Made by a program: the position numbers and the translations under genes. Positions 45,331 to 53,600 of a stretch of DNA of 64,000 nucleotides are shown here, piece by piece. The stretch comes from CAZIGM01 sp964538675 (GTDB lineage: Bacteria; Bacillota; Bacilli; Tepidibacillales; Tepidibacillaceae): the NCBI GenBank assembly GCA_964538675.1, contig CAZIGM010000003.1, positions 1 through 64,000 of the forward strand, given 5' to 3'. Below the pieces are notes generated by a model. It saw nothing but the letters and a program-made list of their open reading frames with translations. It was not told the origin of the DNA and did not search any database. Every line of letters begins with the position of its first letter. Within the stretch, counting starts at the first letter, position 1.

Positions 45331-45398
45331 GGGTTTTCAATTGTTTTTGCTAATGAATTATTATTAACTTTTATAAAAAACGAATGATAAGTATTATA

Positions 45399-45427
45399 TT
45401 GACAAAATGTATTTATAATAATAATAT
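45399..45427 (+). promoter_or_regulatory. SigA promoter of the DUF6530 gene
   Basis: TTGACA (45399-45404), 17-base spacer, TAATAT (45422-45427). A tandem octamer repeat follows at once. Confidence 0.6.
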
Positions 45428-45430
45428 AAA

Positions 45431-45462
45431 ATTAGTATATTAGTAAATTAGTAAATTAGTAA
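45431..45462 (+). repeat. Tandem octamer repeat in a 5' leader
   Basis: Four units of ATTAGTAA (the first ends AT), between the -10 hexamer and the ribosome site of the next gene. Confidence 0.85.
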
Positions 45463-45484
45463 AACTATTATGGAGGGCAAAAAA

Positions 45485-45964
45485 ATGAAAATACCAACTT
45501 CTTTAAAACACAAACCAGTCATTGTTTCAGAAAACTACGAAAATGTTGATGGCAGGTATGCATACAATTCAGACACGAAAGGTCTATCTCTTGGGTTAGC
45601 TCAGTGGAATGATCGAGGGAAGGTAGATATATCGGCCAAAGTTTGGAGATATACTGGAGAAAAGTGGTCTAGACAGTCTGAGGAATTGCCGCTTCATCGG
45701 GTATTAGATTTGGCAATTCTTATTTGTAGAGGAAAGCTTTATTTTCGAGAGGCTTATCAGTATGAGAAGCTATATGATATTGAAAATTCTATAATAGATA
45801 GAATAGGTTTACAGGGTGACGCCATGACTGTTGCCGTATGTACAGAAAATGAAAAAATTGATGAAGATATTAAATTGTTTAACCAAGCGCTTAGTAATGA
45901 TGATGAGCTTATTGGGGAGCGTTTGAAAACTTTAACGGGAATATTAAGAGAAATGGGATACTAA
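45485..45964 (+). CDS. DUF6530 family protein
   Basis: 159 residues of a strongly conserved Firmicute family: MKIPTSLKHKPVIVSENYEN, SLGLAQWNDRGKVDISAKVW, LPLHRVLDLAILICRG, RIGLQGDAMTVAVCTENEKI. No catalytic function is known to me. The ATG at 45485 follows GGAGGG; the ATG at 45470 would put that site inside the gene. It stands alone with its own promoter. Confidence 0.85.
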   Translation: MKIPTSLKHKPVIVSENYENVDGRYAYNSDTKGLSLGLAQWNDRGKVDISAKVWRYTGEKWSRQSEELPLHRVLDLAILICRGKLYFREAYQYEKLYDIENSIIDRIGLQGDAMTVAVCTENEKIDEDIKLFNQALSNDDELIGERLKTLTGILREMGY

Positions 45965-46019
45965 TTAATAGTCAGAAGTGTATTAAATTAAACAAGAAAG
46001 TTTAATAGATTATAAAAAG

Positions 46020-46047
46020 AGCCTACATTATTTTTAAAAATGTAGGT
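46020..46047 (+). terminator. Hairpin flanking the MITE, left copy
   Basis: CCTACATT..AAATGTAGG hairpin. A near-identical hairpin lies at 46194-46222 on the other side of the palindromic element. Confidence 0.6.
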
Positions 46048-46074
46048 CAGATTGTTGACAAAGTCAAAAAAATC

Positions 46075-46193
46075 AGGCTGTTGAAAATGTTCTAGTTCAA
46101 GGCACGCTTAAATCGAGGAACAGAGCTTACTTAACGTAAGTGAGTACCGAAGATTTAAGCTGTAACGAAGAAATTGGGCATTTTCAACAGCCT
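46075..46193. mobile_element. MITE-like palindromic element, 119 bp
   Basis: Perfect 15-bp terminal inverted repeats AGGCTGTTGAAAATG and CATTTTCAACAGCCT. The inside also folds (TTAAATCG..., TTACTTAACGTAAG, ...GATTTAAG), so the whole can make one long hairpin. No ORF. No clear target duplication, but matching hairpins flank it. Confidence 0.7.
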
Positions 46194-46338
46194 AGCCTAC
46201 ATTATTTTAAAATGTAGGTTTTTATAGCTCTATTATTTACTTATTGCCATTTGTGAGATATTTTATATATAATAGCCTTGATAATAGAGTTGCATTGGGG
46301 AACAGGAGAGAAGTAAGGTAATGATAGGAGAGAAAAGC

Positions 46339-48897
46339 ATGGAAGGGGAAATTTTGCAAGAAGTAATAAAACAGACACCATTTGGTTATGCTTATCACAA
46401 AATTCTTTTTGATAAACAGGGTAAAGCTATAGATTATATATTTATAGATGTTAATAATGCTTTTGAAAAAATAACTGGATTAGAAAGAAAAAAAATACTT
46501 GGAGAAAAAATATCAAAAGTATTGCCTAATATTCGAGATGATAGATTTGATTGGATAGAATTCTATGAGGAAATGATTATAAATGGTGAGCGACGGGAGT
46601 TCACACAATATTCAGAACCGCTAGGACGCTGGTATAAAGTAACTGCATTTTCATTAGAAAAAGGACATTTTATTACTTTGTTTCAGGATGTTTCGTATGA
46701 GATGAAACAGATAGAAATACTAGAAGAGCAAAAAAAGAACTTTTCTAAACTGTCTCAAGAATTGGAGCTAATTTTTAACAGTACACAGGACGCAATGTTT
46801 CTTGTTAGTGTTAAGAATGGGAAATTCAGATACATAAGAAATAATAAAGCACATCAAAGATTAACTGGTTTTGAATTGGTACAAATAAAAGACAAAACCC
46901 CTATTGAACTTGTAGGTCAAGAAATAGGGCGAATTGTGGAGAAGAATTATCAACGTTGTTTAGAAGTTGGAACAACCATTAATTACGAAGAAACTCTTGA
47001 ACTTCCTGGAGGGGAAATAACATGGATGACAAGTCTTACTCCAGTATGTGAAAATGGGCATATAGAATACATGGTTGGGTCAAGCAAGGATATTACATTA
47101 CAAAAGAGGGCAGAAGTTGAAAGGGAAAATTATCTAAAAAGATTGAAGGCTATGTATAATAGTCATTCAACAGTTATGCTATTAATTGAACCAACTTCAG
47201 GAAGAATCGTGGATGCTAATCCTGCAGCAATTTCGTTTTATGGTTATACAAAGGAAGAAATTCGTAATTTGTATACTAAAGATTTAAATATGTTGCCAAA
47301 AGAAGAAATTAAGGAAAGACGCTTGGAAGCTTTACGGAGGGAAAAGAATTATTTTCAGTTTCCACACCGATTAAAAAATGGAGAGATTAGACTTGTTGAT
47401 GTTAATTCATGTCCAATAGATGTTAATGGTGAAGAAATACTGTTTTCAATTATTAATGATGTAAGTGACCGAGAAAAATATAAGGAGGAATTATTTCGTG
47501 AGAAAGAGTTCTTACGAATAACACTTAATTCTATAGGTGATGGAGTAATAACAACTGATCAGTTTAGAAGGATTACTTCCATGAATATTGTTGCAGAAGC
47601 TTTAACTGACTGGAAGGAAGAAGAGGTAAAAGGTAAACAATTTTCAAAAGTTCTAAAAATACAAAATGAAGATACAGGGATTGAGATTGAAGACCCTGTA
47701 TCAAAGGTTTTGCACACAAATGAGATAATTACTCCTACTAATCATATAGTTTTAGTACATAAGAATGGAAAGAAAGTATCTATTTCCAAAACCGCAGCGC
47801 CGATAATGGATGAAAGGGGACAAACCTTTGGAGTTGTTGTTATTCTTCGTGATGTAACCAAGGAAAAGGAACAGCAAGAAAAAATTCTCTATTTAAGCTA
47901 TCATGACTCTTTAACTGGTCTTTATAATAGAAGATTTATGGAAGAAGAATTGAGACGTTTAGATAATTCCCGTCAATTGCCGATGGCAATAGTTATGGGA
48001 GATGTTAATGGATTAAAAATTACTAATGATGTTTTTGGTCATGAAACAGGAGATAAACTACTACAAAAAGTCGCGGAAACTATAAAGGAAAATTGTCGTA
48101 TAGAAGATATTGTTGCTCGTTGGGGTGGGGATGAGTTTTTAATACTTCTCCCAAACACATCAGAAGAAGTAGCAAAAGAGATTGTACATAGAATAAAAAA
48201 TAATTGTTCAGCTAATAGCGAGAGTAATCTTAAGTTAAGTATTTCACTAGGATATGCTATTAAGACTAGAGTTGAAGAAAGTCTTCAAAAAATATTAAAT
48301 GAAGCAGAAAAATGGATGTATCATAAGAAGCTACTTGATGGTAAAAGTTATAGAAATGCAATAATAAAAACCTTGATGTCTACACTTTATGAGAAAAGTA
48401 CTGAGACCGAGGAACATGCTGAACGCTTGAAAACAAATTGCTATGCTGTAGGAAAAGAATTAAAACTTTCTGCAAAAGAGATAGACGAGCTAACCTTGTT
48501 AGCAATGTTGCATGATATAGGCAAAGTAGGAATTAAAGAGAGCATCTTAAAGAAACCGAGATCACTTACTCAAAATGAATGGGAGGAAATGAAAAAGCAC
48601 CCTGAAATAGGCTTTCGAATAGTTCAAAATATTCCTGAACTATCCTCGGTTGCAGAATTAATCTTATATCATCATGAACGTTGGGATGGGAAAGGTTATC
48701 CTAAAGGATTGAGTGGTAATGCAATTCCTTTATTAAGTCGTATTCTTGCTGTATCTGATGCCTATGATGCAATGATAAGTGATAGAGTATATAAAAAGGC
48801 AATAAGTAAAGAAGCTGCGCTAGATGAACTAAAAAGAAATGCAGGAACACAATTTGATTCTGAGGTAGTTGATATATTTATAAACCTAAATATGTGA
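46339..48897 (+). CDS. PAS-GGDEF-HD-GYP cyclic-di-GMP signalling protein
   Basis: An 852-residue soluble sensor. Four PAS domains fill roughly 8-515 (markers FGYAYHK, QDAMFLVSVKNGK, GRIVDANPAAISFYGYTKEE, GDGVITTDQFRRITSM). A GGDEF domain has YHDSLTGLYNRRF and an intact WGGDEF near 595. An HD-GYP domain has LHDIGKVG near 725 and HHERWDGKGYPKGLSG near 777. It could therefore both make and degrade c-di-GMP. No membrane span is seen. The start is the ATG at 46339 (RBS AGGAGAG); an upstream ATG at 46321 is an alternative. It lies just before the surface-protein module. Confidence 0.92.
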   Translation: MEGEILQEVIKQTPFGYAYHKILFDKQGKAIDYIFIDVNNAFEKITGLERKKILGEKISKVLPNIRDDRFDWIEFYEEMIINGERREFTQYSEPLGRWYKVTAFSLEKGHFITLFQDVSYEMKQIEILEEQKKNFSKLSQELELIFNSTQDAMFLVSVKNGKFRYIRNNKAHQRLTGFELVQIKDKTPIELVGQEIGRIVEKNYQRCLEVGTTINYEETLELPGGEITWMTSLTPVCENGHIEYMVGSSKDITLQKRAEVERENYLKRLKAMYNSHSTVMLLIEPTSGRIVDANPAAISFYGYTKEEIRNLYTKDLNMLPKEEIKERRLEALRREKNYFQFPHRLKNGEIRLVDVNSCPIDVNGEEILFSIINDVSDREKYKEELFREKEFLRITLNSIGDGVITTDQFRRITSMNIVAEALTDWKEEEVKGKQFSKVLKIQNEDTGIEIEDPVSKVLHTNEIITPTNHIVLVHKNGKKVSISKTAAPIMDERGQTFGVVVILRDVTKEKEQQEKILYLSYHDSLTGLYNRRFMEEELRRLDNSRQLPMAIVMGDVNGLKITNDVFGHETGDKLLQKVAETIKENCRIEDIVARWGGDEFLILLPNTSEEVAKEIVHRIKNNCSANSESNLKLSISLGYAIKTRVEESLQKILNEAEKWMYHKKLLDGKSYRNAIIKTLMSTLYEKSTETEEHAERLKTNCYAVGKELKLSAKEIDELTLLAMLHDIGKVGIKESILKKPRSLTQNEWEEMKKHPEIGFRIVQNIPELSSVAELILYHHERWDGKGYPKGLSGNAIPLLSRILAVSDAYDAMISDRVYKKAISKEAALDELKRNAGTQFDSEVVDIFINLNM

Positions 48898-49006
48898 TTG
48901 TAGTTAGAGGTAAATGGATATAGATAAAGAAGTTTAAGAAATGTAAGGTAATATGACTGAAAGTAATGTATGGATGGATATAAAGGAAATCTATTTTTCA
49001 AATATT

Positions 49007-49050
49007 AAAGAGATGATTGCTGCATTTATTGCAGTATCATCTCTTTTTTA
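49007..49050 (+). terminator. Terminator before the SigH-like promoter, copy 2
   Basis: AAAGAGATGAT pairs with ATCATCTCTTT over a GCTGCATTTATTGCAGT top, then six T; near copy of 44773-44816. Confidence 0.8.
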
Positions 49051-49114
49051 AAGCAAAAATTTTGTATTATCTTGTTACTTTACTTGATAAAAGAAGAGTT
49101 AACTTTCAAATATT

Positions 49115-49141
49115 GCAGGAATTTAGATAAAAATGTCTAAT
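49115..49141 (+). promoter_or_regulatory. SigH-like promoter of the surface module
   Basis: GCAGGAATT, 11 bases, GTCTAAT, identical in its elements to 44825-44851. The message would carry a leader of about 200 bases before the first small ORF. Confidence 0.55.
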
Positions 49142-49242
49142 AATGTAAAAGTAAGGTATTAGTATATATTGCTATATATAGAATTATAAGGTGTATAAAG
49201 AAAACATATTTATAGTAGGAATAGAGAAGGGACACTAAAAAA

Positions 49243-49329
49243 CCCTTACACGTAACGTGAAAGGGGGTACCTTTTCGGGCACACAAATTACTTCGAACAA
49301 TGAAGTTTTTCAACGTAGTTCGAAGTAAT
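49243..49329 (+). other. Structured leader of the surface-protein message
   Basis: Two strong hairpins: CCCTTACACG-TAA-CGTGAAAGGG (49243-49265, one mismatch), then ATTACTTCGAAC (49287-49298) with GTTCGAAGTAAT (49318-49329), a perfect 12-bp stem. They lie between the SigH-like promoter and the first ribosome site. No known riboswitch is recognised. Confidence 0.55.
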
Positions 49330-49347
49330 AATTAGGAAGTGAACCAG

Positions 49348-49440
49348 ATGGATGAAATCTATATTATTTTGATATTGGTTGGCTTAATTCTTGGCATCTT
49401 AGAAATATACCTAGCAAGTCAAATAAATATTAAAAACTAA
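49348..49440 (+). CDS. 30-residue membrane micropeptide
   Basis: MDEIYIILILVGLILGILEI followed by YLASQINIKN: one hydrophobic span with an acidic N-terminus. AGGAAGTG precedes the ATG at normal distance and the stop lies 15 bases before the SLH gene, so translation in the same message is credible. No family is recognised. Confidence 0.6.
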   Translation: MDEIYIILILVGLILGILEIYLASQINIKN

Positions 49441-49455
49441 GGGAGAGTACTTTAA

Positions 49456-50670
49456 ATGAAAAAAATATCAATAATTCTATTAACCATTGTACTACTTTTT
49501 ACATCAATATCTTTTGTTTTTGCAGAGGATAAAGTATTTCCAGATATCAGTACTAGCCATTGGGCGTATGAAAACGTAGTTCAATTAGTAGATTTAGGCA
49601 TCATTAATGGTTATGGTGACGGAACATTTAGACCAAATGAAACAATCCAAGTGGACCAATTTATCAAAATGACAGTTACAGTTTTAGGATATTTTCCTGA
49701 TAAAAGTATTACTGGATATTGGGCGGACCCATACATTGAAAAAGCAAAAGAATTAAAACTAATTGCTCCAGACCAATTTAATAACTATCTTAGAGCTATT
49801 AAAAGAGAAGAAATGGCATACATTATCGTAAATGCTTATGCCAAAGATAATATATTGTCACAATCAAACCTTAAAACAGTAATTCAGCAAAGCCTTAATG
49901 ATTATTCATTAATTAATGATAACTATAAAGATAAAGTCCTTACAGCTTATCAAGTAGGTCTAATTACAGGTAAAGGAAACAGTCTATTTGATCCAAGAGG
50001 ATATACAACAAGAGCTGAAGCTAGTACCGTTATTATGCGACTATTATATCCAGATTTATTACAACCTTTTGATTTTGGCAGCCTTACTTCAACATATGTA
50101 ACTGTAAATGAATATGACGCTAATCTAGGTTGGATAAAGGTAGATTATCCTTTCTATGCCCCGATTAACGACAAAGGTCAGCCAGTAAATGAAGTAATAA
50201 CCTTGCATGATCAGATAAAAGTGATCGAAAAACAAGACTACGGTTGGTTTGATATAACCTTTAATCCATATGAGCAAACATTAAATACTAGATTCTATCC
50301 AGATATTGAAACTACTAAATTACCAACAATGGAAAAAGCACCGCATTTAGATATGGCTTTAGATATTGACACATTAGATTTTCAAGAAGATAGAAAACCT
50401 TATATGCTTGTTATTTGGAGGCACCCTGAACATTATTCAGATATGTCTACCTATTATAATTATATCGAGGATCGTTATGGTGATTTCTTGCAAATCTATG
50501 CAGAAGTTTTATTTGAAGATGAAGCAGATTATTTCTTAAATCTATTAAAGGATATGGTAAACAGTCTACATACTGGATATGCGATTAACAATGACTATGT
50601 GATAAATAACAGAAATGTTAAGTTATCTACTTATGATGGTGGAACAATCTTTGTTTCAGATAAGAAGTAA
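49456..50670 (+). CDS. SLH-domain surface protein
   Basis: 404 residues: a signal peptide (ILLTIVLLFTSISFVFA), then three S-layer homology repeats (about 31-80, 86-135, 150-205; clearest as FPDISTSHWAYENVVQLVDL and NGYGDGTFRPNETIQ). The repeats bind pyruvylated secondary wall polymer and hold the protein on the cell surface. The C-terminal 200 residues resemble nothing I know. The giant protein gene follows at once, so both are likely secreted together. Confidence 0.9.
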   Translation: MKKISIILLTIVLLFTSISFVFAEDKVFPDISTSHWAYENVVQLVDLGIINGYGDGTFRPNETIQVDQFIKMTVTVLGYFPDKSITGYWADPYIEKAKELKLIAPDQFNNYLRAIKREEMAYIIVNAYAKDNILSQSNLKTVIQQSLNDYSLINDNYKDKVLTAYQVGLITGKGNSLFDPRGYTTRAEASTVIMRLLYPDLLQPFDFGSLTSTYVTVNEYDANLGWIKVDYPFYAPINDKGQPVNEVITLHDQIKVIEKQDYGWFDITFNPYEQTLNTRFYPDIETTKLPTMEKAPHLDMALDIDTLDFQEDRKPYMLVIWRHPEHYSDMSTYYNYIEDRYGDFLQIYAEVLFEDEADYFLNLLKDMVNSLHTGYAINNDYVINNRNVKLSTYDGGTIFVSDKK

Positions 50671-50691
50671 AAATATTAAAGTGAAAGGAGG

Positions 50692-53600
50692 GTGGAGATT
50701 ATAAAAAAGTCATTTATTTTAACGCTAATTCTAATTCTATTACTTCAATCAAGTATCGTCTTTGCAATTACCTATGATGGTGGAAATACACTTGTTAAAG
50801 AAAGTGAATGGACACAATATAAGTCAGATGAATTTTTAGATTCTTCATTATCATACTATATTACTGTTAATAGTGGTAAATATTATTTCAACAAAGAATT
50901 ATGGGAAGAATTATCTTTTGTTGTCTATGGAGATTATAGCTCAATCTATCCTAACGATTTTAAGCCTAGCACCTTAAATCCAACAGGTGAAGCATACTAT
51001 ACAACAGGTGAATATCGTTATCATGGATATAGTAGAAGTGGTAGTAAGGTTAATAATGCTTACTTTCCTGATGATGTCGTAGGTGATAATGACAACCTAG
51101 AAGCTAGAACATGGATGTATGAACCTTGGGTAGATACAAGTCCTGCTTATGATAATTTCGGCAAATATGTAGGAAAGTTAGGGATTTATAATTCTATAGC
51201 TTTGGAAATGAGTGAAGATTCATCATTAGTCGCTAAATGGATTAATAAAAGCACAGATTTTATTGATAGAGGAACAGTAACAGGAACTGACGTTGCTACT
51301 AATCTTGATTCAGTTCATTACAATAATATTGATTCAGCTCCTAGTGCTTATTCATCAGGACAAGGAACATTGTTTCATCAATCTAATTATACAAATAAAA
51401 TCTACTATCAAACCTTTCCAGTTACTAAATATAACAAGGAATATACAGAAATAGAAGCTGACATTCCACAGATTTCCGTTGTAAATATAGCAGATAATGG
51501 CGATATTACTTTAAATGTTCAGGTTACTGGTGAGATATTTGATGATAGCTATATTGGTGATAGTATTAAAGAATCTATCTATTATACAAGAAAAGATATT
51601 AAAGAATGGAACTTTACCTTAACTAATAGTATTACAAGTGATGTATTAACAGTTAGAGGTACTAATAGAAATGCTAATAAGGAAGGCTACTATGATTTTT
51701 CATTAACCATTCCTAAAAGTAGATATGAAAGTTTTCTTGGTAGTGATGATAGCTTCAATGTAATATTTACAGCTAAGGCAACTGCTATATATTCAACTAA
51801 TGAAACAGCTCAAGATATTGTAACTAAAACAAAGAAAGTAACTGGTGTTATTGAAGAGTTTATTGAAACATCAGATATTCCTGAACCGATAGAATTTGTT
51901 GTTAATGCTTCAAGAAAAATACTTGATGTTGATTTATTTCCTCTTTCTCTAACAGAAATAAATACTAATAGTGCAGTTGATCGTTATGTATTAGTTAATG
52001 GAGTAAGACTTTCTGAAGCTGAAGAAAATAGATTTCTACATGGTCAATATAAATTTCCAGAAATAATGGAGGATAGAGTTTATAGTTATTCAATCGTCTA
52101 TATTGATACCGAAGGGGAATTATCTTATTTTAGTTCTAGTGTAGTAGTATATGATTCAGTACCACACGCAAAGGTTTTAGTTGACGGAGCCTTTAAAGAG
52201 AACAGAAAGATAACAGTTACAGCCGATAAATCAATAGTATCAGATTATCTTAATTCAAGGTCAAATGTAGTAATAAGTGAATTTACAATTATTTCAGCAG
52301 ATGGAGAAGAAATATATTTTGGTACTAATAACAATGAATATAAAGAATTTTTAAGAAAATCAGAAGGTAATATTAATGTTCACGTAACAGTAGCTAACGA
52401 ATACGGATCACGTACATATGATCATGAAGTCTATGTTTCACCAGACTATGAGCCAGATATTATAAGTATTGTTTGGAATAATGTATTAATAAGAAATGAA
52501 GCACTAGATATTTTAAGTGAAGGAGCTTCACTTGATGGTGACACAGTAACAGATATGACTTATCAGATATTTTATGATACAGACAATGACGAGGACCCAG
52601 AAACAGAGATCTATAGTGGTACTTGGGAAGGTAGTACAACTTATACACCTGATAAATTAGGTAACTATAAGATTGTATTTAAAGCTACAGAAAATTTTGG
52701 TGAAGAAACAATTCCTGAATATATTAATGAGGATGAAAAAAGATTTAAGGTAGTAGAAAGAGAATTTTTTGTCGATAACCTAATTCCAATGACTAAAGTA
52801 TATACTGACATTGAATACAGTTTTCCTCAATTAGATGTAGCTTTTCTAATTGATGAAGGATTACCACAAGATGAAACAGACACATTAAGAAGTTCTTATG
52901 TAGATATTACTAATAACTTTCGTGCTAATTCAATGACTGCAAATGTTGATGTATGGGATTTAAAAACCTATGTATATGAGCAAACAGCTTATACAAATCT
53001 ACATACTGGTACAAGCTATCCACCATCAACAACAGAATATGACGTTAGTGGTTATACAGGAACACTCATAAGAACAAGCGTAAACAATTACCCTTATACA
53101 GTAGACTATGGTAGTTATCAAACATTTTCGGATAGCAAAACTGCTTATGGATCAGCCTATGGATATGGTACAACTGTTTATTACAAGGGTGTTATTATAA
53201 GTCAAACATCAACAAGTACGCCATCAATATATTATAGTTCAGGTGGATATTCTGGTACACTTTATAAAACAGGAGCTTCTTTAGTAGGACAAACAATTAC
53301 AACGAATGGGGATTATAGATATGTAAATAGTACATATTTAGGATCTTATAGTGGTACAGTTACGAGATATTGGACTGCATGGGTACCTAATTATGTAACC
53401 TATAACAATTTCTATGGTAATTATTCAGGAACAGTCTATAAAAATGTTAAGCAAGAATATATACCAACGTATCAAACAGAAAGCAACAAATATATTATTT
53501 ATATAGCTGACGATTCATTAAATAATATAGATGATTATAATTATGTAAAAGATATAGCAAAAGATTCCAAAGTTATATTTATTGGTAGTTCTTCTTTAGA

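Noticed and set aside
49243..49265. MerR-type operator (CCTTACACGTAACGTGAAAGG)
   Set aside because: The sequence could be a MerR site with a 19-base spacer, but no -35/-10 pair flanks it and no MerR gene is near; a leader hairpin is simpler.
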